The notes: generated by a model from the letters alone, not told the origin. A DNA stretch of 64,000 nucleotides from Rhizobium favelukesii (GCF_000577275.2 NZ_HG916855.1:930001-994000), one strand, 5' to 3'; positions 43,079-52,373 are shown, counted from the stretch's first letter. Numbers and translations are program-made.

Positions 43079-43261
43079 CGGATCAACCGTGCGGGAACAT
43101 TTGAGGTCAAAAACTCAAATGTCCTCGCTGTTATGCGGCCGCCTCGGTAAGGTCGACGAAAAACTGGGAAAGAACGTCATGCCAGTCGGTTAAACGGCAG
43201 GGGAAAGCCCAGGGAGGCTGCCACCCTTCTGGGCCGATTATGGCGCGCCCGTTTCGTCACT

Positions 43262-43429
43262 TCAGGCGACCAATAGAAACGCTTGCTCTTCATCTCGGTT
43301 CAACGCGCCGGCCAATTCCTCGGCCTCTTCGGCAGTGAGCATGTCCAAGACAAATCCGTTGACCACGGCTTCCCGCCCGGTGGCTTCCTCTTTGAGGTTC
43401 TTGTGAACGCTATATGTCTGGGTTTCCAT
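43262..43429 (-). CDS. 55-residue protein of the LTAEEA-LN family
   Basis: Starts at ATG 43429 with AAGGAG 6 bases upstream. The sequence ends FVLDMLTAEEAEELAGALNR with a short hydrophobic tail. The same C-terminal pattern occurs in the protein at 47769-47981 and the relic at 22133-22258, so this is a small repeated family in this genome. No known function. Confidence 0.6.
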   Translation of the reverse strand: METQTYSVHKNLKEEATGREAVVNGFVLDMLTAEEAEELAGALNRDEEQAFLLVA

Positions 43430-44365
43430 GGGAAACTCCTTTTTTAGGCGCTTATAGAAAAGCACTGCCGCACCAGAAAGTGAATCGTGCGTGAGAATAT
43501 TCGCACTATCCTTTTGGATAGTTTCGGAAGGGGCTTCGCTTCGAAGACGCAAACGCTTCGTGGATTTCACGGTCAGGCCCAACTCCGACAGCTTGCGGCC
43601 GCCCCCGGGTGAGCCGCAGCCCAGATTTCGGCAAGTTCCACCATTCGCGCGGTAAGCGACGGATAGCCCCCGACAATTTCCTCGGTACTTGCACCCTGCG
43701 CCGTGTCGGTACTTGCACCCTGCGCCTTGATCGCCCCAATCACCCTCACGGGAACGCCCGTAAACTGGCTCGCCGCCCATGATTCCCTCGACGCTCTGGA
43801 TCATCTCTGTTCAGGTTCTCGAAGCGTTTCCGCGCGCGGCCAATTGTTAACGGCGCGCGCAACATCCACGATCGGGTCGTCGTCCGCACTGACCGTATCT
43901 GCTTCTGGGTTCTGATCGATGGTATCGAACAGGCGCTTGGGGCGTTCGGCAGATAGGATTGATGGCGGCGGAAGGGAAGCTTAGGTGTTGCCTCCAGAGA
44001 GCCCTAGGCTTCCCTCCCTCTGGCATTCGAGATTTCGTCCCATACAGGATGCTCGGTCCCCGCTGCGCCCTGTTAAGTCGCACCGTTCGGCTGCCATGGG
44101 CGGCATATTAGCCAACCAAAAAAAGTTTGGAACTAATAATCTGAGTACCCAGCAAAAAGAAAGGGGGCCTTTTGCGGCGCTTGCCTCCTCGGGTGGAGGA
44201 GGTGCTCAAGCTCACAAAGAGCGGCGTCGTGCTTGAGGGAATGCATGGCGAGGGCGAACAACGGGTCATCGGGGGCCTCGCAAATTCCGCCGCAAGCGCA
44301 CGGTTATGGGAATGCTCGTGTGACAGGAGACGGCCGTTTCCCCCGACGCCGGACGTCTGGCGGCA
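43430..44365. other. 0.9-kb stretch without a recognised gene
   Basis: Open frames here (for example 43506-43739 minus) have no recognisable domain. The stretch contains a 24-bp tandem repeat (43682-43729) and AT-richer DNA around 44100-44160 that might be a promoter region or a junction. Probably decayed DNA. Confidence 0.45.
43682..43729. repeat. 24-bp tandem duplication
   Basis: TCGGTACTTGCACCCTGCGCC occurs at 43682-43702 and again at 43706-43726, with spacers GTG and TTG, giving two 24-bp units. The period is a multiple of three, so it would not break a frame. Confidence 0.8.
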
Positions 44366-44765
44366 TCAGGTATTTGCTGGAATACGGGCGACGACCTTTA
44401 TCTCGAAGTCGAAGCCGGCGAGCCAATTTACCCCGAGTGCAGTCCAATTGGGGTAGGGCGGCTTGCTGAAAATCTGTTGCTTGACAGCCATAATGGTTTC
44501 GAACTGGTTTTCAGGATCAGTGTGGAAGGTGGTCACGTCCACGATATCGTCCATCGTGCAGCCGGCTGCGCTCAGCGTCGACTTGAGGTTTTCGAATGCC
44601 AGCCGAACCTGGCGCTCGAAATCGGGTTCTGGCGTTCCGTCGGCACGAGCTGCCGACCTGCCCGGACACGAACAGAAGATCACCGGATCGGATCGCTGCA
44701 GAATAGCCATGCTCCTCATAAAGTGCGTGCCTGTCTGCAGGAAAGATTGCTTCGCGCTGGGTCAT
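44366..44765 (-). pseudogene. RidA/YjgF-family protein, frameshifted
   Basis: The first frame (from ATG 44765) reads YSAAIRSGDLLFVSGQVGS, the start of a Rid-type enamine/imine deaminase. The second frame continues RADGTPEPDFERQVRLAFEN and ends NWLAGFDFEIKVVARIPA. Removing one base near 44649-44651 would restore a protein of about 132 residues. The distal conserved Arg/Glu region of active RidA is altered (VNWLAGFDFEIKVVA), placing it in a Rid subgroup with unknown activity. It is divergent from the TetR gene at 44918, across two operator-like palindromes. Confidence 0.75.
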
Positions 44766-44830
44766 TCTGATTTCCTTCTTAGAATCTGGAACCGATGAGC
44801 GCGGGGCGATGCTTCACAAGCCTGCGCTGC

Positions 44831-44898
44831 ATTTAGTATACGGTATGTATGTTAAATATTCACATACGAGCCGTATGTCAAGTTAATATACGCCGCGT
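44831..44898. promoter_or_regulatory. TetR operator repeats in the ridA-tetR intergenic region
   Basis: Two similar palindromes: CATACG-AGC-CGTATG (44861-44875) and ATACG-CCG-CGTAT (44886-44898). A third, degenerate element GTATACGGTATGTATG lies at about 44834-44849. The common ATACGnnnCGTAT core is repeated about every 25 bases, good evidence for a TetR dimer site array controlling both genes. Confidence 0.7.
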
Positions 44899-44917
44899 AT
44901 GTGAACTAGGAGATGAA

Positions 44918-45511
44918 ATGGCGAAACGACGCAGCGAAACAAAGGAAGAAAACCGAGGCAAGTTGATCGCGGCGGCAAGAAAAGCCTTCGCCGAAAAGGG
45001 ATATTCTGCGGCTTCCATGGACGAGTTGACCGCCGAAGCCGGTCTGACACGCGGTGCGCTTTACCACAACTTCGGAGACAAGCAGGGGCTGCTTGCGGCG
45101 GTTGTCGAGCAAATCGACTCGGAAATGGCGTCGCGCGCGCAGGAGATCGGCGCCCGTACCGGCAGCGACTGGCTAGGGCTGTTGGCCGAGGGCGCCGCCT
45201 ATATTGAGATGGCGCTTGACCCCGAAGTCCAACGCATTGTTCTGCTTGATGGACCTGCGGTGTTGGGTGATCCTTCGAAATGGCCTAGCCAGAACAGTTG
45301 CCTGCAAGTCACCAAGAGAGCGGTGGAGCGGCTGATTGCACAGGACATCCTCAAGCCGCTTGACGCGGAGGTCGTTGCCCGCCTTCTCAGCGGTGCGGCG
45401 CTAAATGCCGCTCTCTGGGTCGCCGCAAGCGAAAACGCGCAGGATGTGCTGCCGAAGGCCGTGGAGGCTTTCCGTTCCCTGGCAACGGGGCTGCTTTCGA
45501 AGCCATTGTAA
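44918..45511 (+). CDS. TetR family transcriptional regulator
   Basis: A 197-residue regulator. The helix-turn-helix AAARKAFAEKGYSAASMDEL, TAEAGLTRGALYHNFGDKQG is textbook TetR. The C-terminal domain includes RIVLLDGPAVLGDPSKW, seen in a TetR subgroup (TetR_C_13-like). The ATG at 44918 was chosen because TAGGAG lies just upstream; the frame's earlier ATG at 44849 lies inside the operator. Probably represses itself and the divergent Rid gene. Confidence 0.9.
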   Translation: MAKRRSETKEENRGKLIAAARKAFAEKGYSAASMDELTAEAGLTRGALYHNFGDKQGLLAAVVEQIDSEMASRAQEIGARTGSDWLGLLAEGAAYIEMALDPEVQRIVLLDGPAVLGDPSKWPSQNSCLQVTKRAVERLIAQDILKPLDAEVVARLLSGAALNAALWVAASENAQDVLPKAVEAFRSLATGLLSKPL

Positions 45512-45623
45512 CCCGCCGGTAGCTGAAATCGAGCTGTCAGGTCGCGACGTTGGGACCGCGACCACAGGGGCTTCAGCAGCTTCCGCTTGGGTGCAAAGCC
45601 GTCATTCCATAAGCAAGTCGACC

Positions 45624-46529
45624 TTAACTAGGTGCGACCTCTTGCAGATAGCGCGTCGGCGCCACTCCGACAAAGCGCGTGAACGCGACGCTGAAGGCAC
45701 TGGCCGAACCATAGCCGACGCGATCGGCGATTTCCTTCATGCCACCTTCGTTTCGCCGTAGAAGGTTCTTGGCCAGCGCCATCCGCCACGAGAGCAGGTA
45801 CTCCATGGGGGCGACGCCCATGGCGCGGCGAAATCGCTCGAAAAAGGCCGAGCGAGAAAGCGCGGCCCCTTTCGCCAGTTGCTCGACGGTCCAGTCTCTC
45901 GTGGGATTTTCGTGCATAAGGCGAATTGCAGCAGCTAGCCGCGTGTCTGCCAGCCCGCGCAAGAGACCGGGCGGGGCCTTGGTGCCAGCCGTCGAGCGGA
46001 GAGCCTCGACGAGCAGGACCTCCATCAAATGTGCGAGGATCATATCCCGCGCGGGCCGTAATGCACGCGCTTCGTCGCCGACCAGTTGAACGATGGTGGC
46101 GAACCTCGCCTCGCCGTGAACATGAATGAACTGCGGAAGCAGCGATACCAGTAAGGGCGCATCCGGCGAGCCGAATGCGAAATGGCCGACCAATAACCGG
46201 GCATTGGGCGGCCCGTCGGGATTGCCATGCCTTACTTCACCGGCCATTTGCCTAACGCCGAATGGATCGATGCCGCCCGATGTCTCCGGTTCAAGGCTCG
46301 ACATGGTGAAACCATAGGCCGCCGGGATGAGGACAAAATCGCTCTCGCGAAGCTCGATCGGCTCCTGTCCCTCGATAGTGAGACGAGAAGACCCTTCCAG
46401 TACCATGCAGTAGAACGGCTGACCCGATTCCAAACGATGGACGCGCCAGGCACCCGCGCCGCTGACGAGCTTCGACAGCGGCGCGCTCGGCTGCAGCAGT
46501 GTCACTACTTCTGCGAGAGGATCGGTCAT
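45624..46529 (-). CDS. AraC family transcriptional regulator with cupin_6 domain
   Basis: A 301-residue regulator. The N-terminal half is a cupin-type sensor (CMVLEGSSRLTIEGQEPIEL, ESDFVLIPAAYGF) of the cupin_6 (AraC N-terminal) family. The C-terminal half has two helix-turn-helix units: LAKGAALSRSAFFERFRRAM and IADRVGYGSASAFSVAFTRF, ending with VAPTRYL. It is divergent from the SDR at 46628, about 100 bases away, and probably activates it, as is common for this AraC subgroup. Confidence 0.9.
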   Translation of the reverse strand: MTDPLAEVVTLLQPSAPLSKLVSGAGAWRVHRLESGQPFYCMVLEGSSRLTIEGQEPIELRESDFVLIPAAYGFTMSSLEPETSGGIDPFGVRQMAGEVRHGNPDGPPNARLLVGHFAFGSPDAPLLVSLLPQFIHVHGEARFATIVQLVGDEARALRPARDMILAHLMEVLLVEALRSTAGTKAPPGLLRGLADTRLAAAIRLMHENPTRDWTVEQLAKGAALSRSAFFERFRRAMGVAPMEYLLSWRMALAKNLLRRNEGGMKEIADRVGYGSASAFSVAFTRFVGVAPTRYLQEVAPS

Positions 46530-46556
46530 TTCCGGACTCTTGAAAACGATAACTGG

Positions 46557-46575
46557 ACTTTCAATTATAGAAAGT
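46557..46575. promoter_or_regulatory. Inverted repeat between AraC and SDR genes
   Basis: ACTTTC and GAAAGT pair around AATTATA in the divergent promoter region. Small and AT-rich; a plausible regulator site or extended -10 region. Confidence 0.35.
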
Positions 46576-46627
46576 ACGGCGGGCGCGGTCTAGTTTCCGG
46601 GGAGACAAAAAACAGAAAGGACACTCC

Positions 46628-47377
46628 ATGAAAACTGTTCTCATCACCGGTTGCTCGTCCGGATTCGGCCTGGAAATCGCCAGATGCTTTCTCGATCGCG
46701 CTTGGAAGGTTATCGCGACCATGCGCACGCCGCGCGAGGACATCTTGCCTTCCTCCGAGAACCTGAGGATACTGGCTCTCGACGTTACCGAACCCGAAAG
46801 CATTCGCCGCGCCATCGAAGATGCCGGCCCAATCGACATGCTGGTCAACAATGCGGGGATCGGCTGGCTGAATGCCCTCGAAGGCACCTCAATGGATACC
46901 CTGCGCCACATCTTCGAGACGAACACACTCGGCACGATGGCGATGACGCAAGCGGTACTGCCCCAGTTCCGGCAGCGCAAGGGCGGCATCATCGTGAACG
47001 TGACATCGAGCGTGACCTTGAAGCCGCTTCCGTTGCTCTCCGTTTACACCGCCAGCAAGGCGGCCGTGAACGCCTTCACCGAAGTGCTCGCACTGGAACT
47101 CGCCGCCTTCGATATACGCGCGCACCTCGTGATACCGGGACGGGCTCCTGAGACTCGCTTCAGCGAGACTGCGCGGTCGAGTGTCCATAGCCGGGGCGGC
47201 TTCCCCGAGGCATATTCTGGCCTGGTGCAGAGCGTTTTTGCAGGATGGGAGCAGCAGCGATCATCCGCCGCCACGCGGCCCTTGGACGTCGCCGAAGCCG
47301 TATGGCGCGCCGCGACCGAGCCGTTCAGCCCGCTGCGCATTCCCGCGGGCGCTGATGCAGTGGCATTGGCGGGTTAG
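46628..47377 (+). CDS. Short-chain dehydrogenase/reductase (SDR)
   Basis: A 249-residue SDR. VLITGCSSGFGLEIARCFLD is the cofactor-binding loop (TGxxxGxG variant), VNNAGIGW the NAG motif, VTSSVTLKPLPLLSVYTASK carries catalytic Ser, Tyr and Lys. The first strand followed by RTPRE suggests NADP preference. AAAGGA precedes the ATG. It is divergent from an AraC-type regulator, a standard arrangement for inducible oxidoreductases. Substrate unknown. The following 47378-47768 shows no gene that I can support. Confidence 0.88.
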   Translation: MKTVLITGCSSGFGLEIARCFLDRAWKVIATMRTPREDILPSSENLRILALDVTEPESIRRAIEDAGPIDMLVNNAGIGWLNALEGTSMDTLRHIFETNTLGTMAMTQAVLPQFRQRKGGIIVNVTSSVTLKPLPLLSVYTASKAAVNAFTEVLALELAAFDIRAHLVIPGRAPETRFSETARSSVHSRGGFPEAYSGLVQSVFAGWEQQRSSAATRPLDVAEAVWRAATEPFSPLRIPAGADAVALAG

Positions 47378-47768
47378 ATCCTGTCTGTTGCCGACGCACA
47401 GTCCAGGACCATTTCTCCACACGTCCAGTATGGGGGGCAGCGCACGATCCTCGTTTGGGTGCAGCCGAGATTGATTGCTGAGATCGCGCTTGGACGAACG
47501 GCGCGAAGCTTCCGGCAAGGGATTGCGTCAGGTGCAAGACAACGTTGCTGGTTTTGAGGCAGCTAAATTAGCACCTCGGACTTTGGTCCGACTAGCCATC
47601 CTCTATGGAGAGCGTAATCTTTAAGGCGAGGGGACCAAAGGGAGACTTCCGACCACGCGGGCTGCGTTGCAAGCCAAGACCCGCCGGAAGCTTCCCCGGC
47701 AGGAGACCTCCAAGCGTGCCGTCGGACGGCGCTTGGGGTCTCCAGCTCGGACGTGGGGAGGCGACGTG

Positions 47769-47981
47769 ATGATGCCTTGCGAGAGAACCCACCTGAGGTA
47801 TCAGGTTGAGGAAAGTCTGGTCTACGACGGGAAATGGTCCGTCATAGATACCTTCACCGGTTGTCCTGAAATTGTCGAAGGCGTTCCCTTGGACTGTTTG
47901 ACCGCTGATGAGGCCAAAGACTTGGTCGACCTCATGAACGGCCGAGAGTTGAGAGCCAAGGGCTGTCGAGTTAGCCCATGA
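47769..47981 (+). CDS. 70-residue protein of the LTAEEA-LN family
   Basis: Starts at tandem ATGs (47769) after GGGGAGG. The sequence contains YDGKWSVIDTFTGCPEIVEG then VPLDCLTADEAKDLVDLMNG. Its C-terminus matches the protein at 43262 and the relic at 22133. The N-terminal half looks beta-rich. Conserved-looking but of unknown function. Confidence 0.6.
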   Translation: MMPCERTHLRYQVEESLVYDGKWSVIDTFTGCPEIVEGVPLDCLTADEAKDLVDLMNGRELRAKGCRVSP

Positions 47982-48349
47982 AAGGCAGACGGATAGATGA
48001 GAGGGCTCGCAAGACCACGATTGTGCTGTTTTACAGGTGTATGATCTTGCTCGCGACCTTTGGACTTCGCTGGGAATTTCTTGGATCGCATGTCGAGGCG
48101 CAGTTGTAGGCCGAGGCGAGGATCGCGAGTGCAATGTGGACTCTGGAAGAAATGCCTGATGGAATGAGGGGATGATAAAAGCTCCTCGGAAGACTCCAAA
48201 ACCTCTCCTCAGCGAAGCCGATGCGCCCCTCCGTTCCCGTGCATGAAAACCGCGTGACCCTTCCTAGCCGAAACTCCCCGTTGATCCGATGCCGGCTCGC
48301 ATAGAGCCTTGTCTTGCGCCGCCCGTAAAATATGAGGGCCGGCGGAAGA

Positions 48350-48883
48350 ACCTCGACGACGGCGCCGGATTTGCCGCTCGTGCCAGGCGTCCATTCGACC
48401 TTTGCGCGCGATTTTGAGTATAGACGGCATGGCACGCTCAGCCTGTTGGCTGGAATTGACCTGCTGACAGGCAAGGTCCACGCGCTCGTCAAGCACCGCC
48501 ACCGCAGCCGCGAGTTCATCGAATTCCTCAGGCTGCTCGATGCCGCCTATCCGGCCGGCACCGCCATCAAGTTGATCCTCGATAATCATTCCGCACACAT
48601 CTCGAAAGAAACCAGAGCCTGGCTCGATAAACGACCGGCAGGCCGCTTCGAATTTACCTTCACGCCCAAACACGGCTCCTGGCTCAACCTGATCGAGGGC
48701 TTTTTCTCCAAGTTCGCCCGCTCCGTCCCGCGTCACATCCGGGTGACCTCAAAACATGAGCTCAAGGAACGCATTATGGCCGGTATCGAAGACGTCAATC
48801 GCCATCCCGTCATTCCTGGTCATACAAGCTCGCCGAGGCCGCTTGATATGATTCGAACCACGAAAACGCTAAAACTAGTCTAG
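48350..48883 (+). mobile_element. IS630-family transposase relic (3' half)
   Basis: The frame carries the DDE-type core of IS630/Tc1 transposases: TLSLLAGIDLLTGKVHALVK, IKLILDNHSAHISKE (second Asp) and FTPKHGSWLNLIEGFFSKFA (catalytic Glu region). The N-terminal helix-turn-helix half is missing. Near the end, a one-base shift after DVNRHPV would restore the usual HSWSYKLAEAA end with a stop at 48844. I could not find clean terminal inverted repeats. The stretch 47982-48349 has no identifiable gene and may be remaining IS or target DNA. Confidence 0.75.
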
Positions 48884-48959
48884 CCCGACAAATTATTCGG
48901 TATACCCTTTTATCGACCTACGCTCTCACCACCTCCCCGCTGAGGGATCGCCTTGGGAG

Positions 48960-48985
48960 AGCCTCCGCGTTTGCATGCGGAGGCT
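48960..48985 (-). terminator. Hairpin downstream of the porin gene
   Basis: AGCCTCCGC and GCGGAGGCT pair perfectly over 9 bp with an 8-base loop, 10 bases beyond the porin stop. No T run follows on the minus strand. Confidence 0.55.
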
Positions 48986-48995
48986 GGGAAAGCTG

Positions 48996-49739
48996 TCAGA
49001 ACTTTTTGCGGAAGCCTAACGTAACGGAGTTACTGGTGAAATCCGTGCTTGATGAGGTGCCATCGCGAGCAGTGAAGTCGAAATCGTCAGCCGCCGTGTA
49101 GCGATAGCCGACTTCGAAGGTGGTGTTCTGGAATAGTGACGTGTTGGTGAATAGTCCCAGCCCCTGGATGTCGATGCCGACACCGGCGTCGAGATGATAG
49201 GCAAATGCCGTGTCGCTGTCGTCCATCAACGTGGCTACACCCGCGACACCCTGCTTGCGGAGTTCCAGATTCATGAAGCCGACGCCGCCGCCGACAAATG
49301 GCTTGATGGCGCTTGTCAACGGGACATCAATGTAGCCGTTGACGTAGCCTTGGAATTGTCGCGCGTCACCAAAAGAGTCGATGGACGCGATGCTGCCGAT
49401 ACCTGCAACGCTATGTTCGTCGACCGACGCGGTCCCATAACCGAGTTCGAGTTCGAGCCGTGGAGACACCCAGCCGGCCGCGCCGAAATCATAGCCGGCG
49501 CGAAGCGAGGTGTAGAAACCAGCATCGTAGTCGGTCGACACTCGGACGCCGAACACGTCGAAGCCGGTGTCGTCGAGGAAGTTCACCGAGCTCGTGGAGC
49601 CGATATAAAACCCCGACGTCGACGGCAGAACTACCGGGTTGATCGGCTGTTCGGTTGGGGCAACCAGATCGGCGGCCTGCGCCGCGGTGAAGGACACGGT
49701 GGACAGAAGAGCGACCAGTAGAAGATGAGTGCGACGCAT
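48996..49739 (-). CDS. Outer-membrane beta-barrel protein (Omp25/Omp31-like)
   Basis: A 247-residue protein with a clear signal peptide (LLLVALLSTVSFTAAQA, cleavage before ADLV). The mature part shows alternating beta strands such as GFYTSLRAGYDFGAAGWVSP and AIKPFVGGGVGFMNLELRKQ, and ends with Phe after SNSVTLGFRKKF, the outer-membrane sorting signal. This fits the small porin family of Rhizobiales. It lies alone, with a terminator hairpin downstream. The upstream 49740-50072 holds its promoter region and no other gene that I can see. Confidence 0.85.
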   Translation of the reverse strand: MRRTHLLLVALLSTVSFTAAQAADLVAPTEQPINPVVLPSTSGFYIGSTSSVNFLDDTGFDVFGVRVSTDYDAGFYTSLRAGYDFGAAGWVSPRLELELGYGTASVDEHSVAGIGSIASIDSFGDARQFQGYVNGYIDVPLTSAIKPFVGGGVGFMNLELRKQGVAGVATLMDDSDTAFAYHLDAGVGIDIQGLGLFTNTSLFQNTTFEVGYRYTAADDFDFTARDGTSSSTDFTSNSVTLGFRKKF

Positions 49740-50072
49740 GTACGGTTTCCTCGTAGAAAGAGAGCCAGTCGAACGAACTTAGGACTCTGACGCTCGCCGA
49801 ACACGCGAATTCGACCACAAAGACATTCGATGTGGCTTATATTAGAAACCGCGTTGCATAGTTGTCACAACCTCAGCGATCTTCGCGACCACCAACAAGC
49901 GCGCCGGACACTGAACCGGCAACCTGGAGATTACTGCATGCTGACCTACTTCCGATCAGCAACTAATTCGTCCGCCGCAGTAGGGACCCTCGACAGGACA
50001 TTCTTAGCGATTTGTTCTGAGATATCATGGCCCCCGGCGTGACAGCAGGCGCACCGCAGTGCGTACAAATCT

Positions 50073-50411
50073 TCAGCGGTTAGAAATCGTGACGACGAAG
50101 GGATCACCCTTCGTTTCTTCCATGACGGTGCTGAGCTCAGACATCCGCGGTATCTGTTCTTCTGTGCGGTCCGACAGCCGAAGGAGGCTCAAGAGCTCTA
50201 GTCTCGCCTCTTTTGCCTCCTGATTCCCATGTACGAGAATGTCAAAAGTAAAGCCGGGTTCAACCCATTGTCTTGCCCAGGTGACGTAGCGCTTCTCCCC
50301 GTTCCCGTCTGCCTTCGAGCAAATGTCCGGAAGCGTTAAAGCGAGCATCAGAGCCGCATACCAATTTTCCGTGGCGACGGATTGCTCCGTTGCGTCAAGC
50401 AAATGTCTCAT
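50073..50411 (-). CDS. Hypothetical protein, second of a coupled pair
   Basis: A 112-residue soluble, helical protein: ENWYAALMLALTLPDICSKA and EARLELLSLLRLSDRTEEQI. Its start overlaps the stop of the gene at 50408-50668, showing translational coupling. No known domain is recognised; the WxAALxLALxLPDIC pattern looks conserved-like. Function unknown. Confidence 0.6.
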   Translation of the reverse strand: MRHLLDATEQSVATENWYAALMLALTLPDICSKADGNGEKRYVTWARQWVEPGFTFDILVHGNQEAKEARLELLSLLRLSDRTEEQIPRMSELSTVMEETKGDPFVVTISNR

Positions 50412-50668
50412 GTGTGCAGCCTGTTGTGGGCCGTCAGCCGATCATAATAGTCCTCGGCCATGCGCGAGGCTTCCCGAGCGGTAGGCTCGAATCCTTGCTG
50501 CGGTAGCAACCGCTCTTTCACCTTCGGCCCGTGACCGCTCCATTGCCATGTCTCCCTCATCGAGCCTGCGGCTTCGTACCTAATTCGGCCGATTGACGTC
50601 TCTCCACATTTGTATTTCGGTTCGTATTGACTTTCGGTCATTTCAAATTGACTCTTTGTTGCAAGCAT
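50408..50668 (-). CDS. Hypothetical protein, first of a coupled pair
   Basis: An 86-residue polar protein (MTESQYEPKYKCGETSIGRI, AREASRMAEDYYDRLTAHNR). The start could be 50668 or the internal Met ten codons later; neither has a strong ribosome binding site. Its stop overlaps the start of the gene at 50073-50411. No family recognised. Confidence 0.55.
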   Translation of the reverse strand: MLATKSQFEMTESQYEPKYKCGETSIGRIRYEAAGSMRETWQWSGHGPKVKERLLPQQGFEPTAREASRMAEDYYDRLTAHNRLHT

Positions 50669-50783
50669 GTGCCGGCTGCAATCGCGGATTGCCCTACGTT
50701 TTGGCCTTCAACGCAAGTCGAATGGGCTTCGTGAAATCGCGACCCTTGTAGTTTGCTGATAGTTGTCGATCGGTGATCACTTC

Positions 50784-50818
50784 AACGGCAAACGGCAAAC
50801 GGCAAACGGCAAACGGCA
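50784..50818. repeat. Heptanucleotide tandem repeat (5 copies)
   Basis: Five perfect copies of AACGGCA in a row, 32 bases before the start of the methyltransferase gene at 50850. Seven bases is not a multiple of three or of the DNA helical turn, so copy-number change would shift promoter or leader spacing. Confidence 0.9.
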
Positions 50819-50849
50819 ACCTGGGACGTAAGGTAGAGGGGACGTTCTA

Positions 50850-51470
50850 ATGGATGCGCCGAGTACAAAAAAACCATTCTCTCAGAAAAGACGCATCGGC
50901 GGGCTTTGGCTCACAGCGACGGCCTTTTTTGTACTCGTATCCCTTTCTCGTCCGCTTTATGCAGGAACAGCGTTGCATGAACTGTTTGAGAACATTGGCG
51001 TGGTTCTCGTCATCGCGGGTGTATTGGGCCGCCTGTGGTCAACCCTGTATATCGGCCATCGTAAGAACCGACACCTGATAACCACCGGTCCGTATTCGAT
51101 AACCAGGAATCCGCTTTACGTGTCGTCAATGCTGGCGATCCTGGGCGTGGGATTGATGATCGGTTCCGCATTGATCACAGCCATTTTTGTGCCAATTTTC
51201 TTTTTATTGTTCGCCTACACAGCGCGGCGCGAAAGCGAATATCTGAGCTCAAAATTCGGCTCTGCCTATGATGACTATGCAGCACGAACTCCATTCTTCG
51301 TGCCGAATCCGCTATTGATGAAGATCGACGCAGAAGTCACATTCCGCACTTCCGCTTTGTATACCGCGTTCCGTGACGCACTCTTCTTGGTAGCACTGAT
51401 CCCGCTATGTGAGCTGCTGGAGTACCTGCACAACGAGAGATACCTCCGAGCGGTTTTCTATATTCCGTGA
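50850..51470 (+). CDS. Isoprenylcysteine carboxyl methyltransferase-like membrane methyltransferase
   Basis: A 206-residue integral membrane protein with about four to five helices. The signature of the ICMT/PEMT family is present: HRKNRHLITTGPYSITRNPL followed by YVSS, and later RRESEYLSSKFGSAYDDYAA, which bind S-adenosylmethionine. Bacterial members methylate lipids or small molecules rather than prenylated proteins. It lies directly behind a heptanucleotide repeat, suggesting variable expression. No operon partner is evident; the gap 51471-51715 to the convergent GST is empty. Confidence 0.82.
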   Translation: MDAPSTKKPFSQKRRIGGLWLTATAFFVLVSLSRPLYAGTALHELFENIGVVLVIAGVLGRLWSTLYIGHRKNRHLITTGPYSITRNPLYVSSMLAILGVGLMIGSALITAIFVPIFFLLFAYTARRESEYLSSKFGSAYDDYAARTPFFVPNPLLMKIDAEVTFRTSALYTAFRDALFLVALIPLCELLEYLHNERYLRAVFYIP

Positions 51471-51715
51471 GGTACAGTCGCGATTTGGGTAGCAACGGAC
51501 GGATCACGCGCCTCGAAGTCGGTCAGGTCATATCGGCTCATGTCCAGCCCGAATCAGAACTCGGCGCAATATGAATGCCGCCTGTCGGTAAACGATCCAA
51601 TCGTCGCCGTTTTTATCTTGCCGACGTTGACGTCAAAAGCGGTCAAGCTGGAAGCGCCGAGCATTGGTCAAATGCCCGGCCGCATGCTGACTTCAAACCT
51701 GCTATCGGCTCAGCT

Positions 51716-52373
51716 TTACGAGCCAATGCAGCTGGTTGATGCGGCGTTGATCGCAAATTGCGCGGCGAAAGCCCGGATATAAGCGGGCCGAGCTTCCCCC
51801 CGAGCGACATAGGCAGCCAAGTTTTGATATTCGTCCAAAATGCCTGACATTCTTAGTCGCAGCAGCACTGATACCATCAATAGATCGCCCGCGCTGAACG
51901 CATCATCGAGCCAGTCTGCGACGCCTAAGTGAGCCGAGAGTTTGTCCAGCCGAGCGCGAACACGGTCCTTTACCAATGGCAAGCGCTCCTTGCTCCAAGA
52001 CCTGTCACCTTCGAATATCATTGCCGTCGTTAATTCGAGGACCGGCGGCTCGACGGTGTTAAGTGCGGCAAACATCCACGTGATCGCGCGCTCTGGCATC
52101 GCGATCCTTCGGCAGCAGGCCCGCGTGCTGCTCAGCAAGATGAAAGACGATCGAGCCGGTCTCGAACAGCGAGAGAGAACCTTCCTCATAGGTGGGGATC
52201 TGGCCGAAGGGATGGATGGCCAGATGGTCAGGCGCCTTCATCTCTGCGAAGGAAACAAGACGAACCTGATAAGGCTGCCCCACTTCTTCGAGCGCCCAGC
52301 GAACGCGCGTATCGCGCGCCAGTCCCTTGCCGCCGTCGGGCGATCGCTCAAATGCTGTGATAGTGATTGTCAT
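51716..52373 (-). pseudogene. Glutathione S-transferase, frameshifted
   Basis: The N-terminal frame (52373 on) is a thioredoxin-like GST domain: VRWALEEVGQPYQVRLVSFA, FGQIPTYEEGSLSLFETGSI (the cis-Pro and ES/ET glutathione contacts). After AEQHAGLLPKDRDARAR the frame breaks and continues in another frame as AITWMFAALNTVEPPVLEL and FSAGDLLMVSVLLRLR, the helical C-terminal domain. Two bases appear lost in the GC-repeat at about 52083-52090. Restored length is about 218 residues. No partner genes. Confidence 0.75.

Noticed and set aside
43682..43729. Tandem repeat considered as the start of a CRISPR array
   Set aside because: Only two units, with 3-base spacers; this is a simple duplication and no cas genes are present.
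47592..48134. Minus-strand frame of 180 codons
   Set aside because: No protein character; antisense to the small gene at 47769, which has a good ribosome binding site and family relatives.
51540..51782. 80-codon plus-strand frame near the GST
   Set aside because: Overlaps the C-terminal end of the GST on the other strand and lacks a ribosome binding site or motif.
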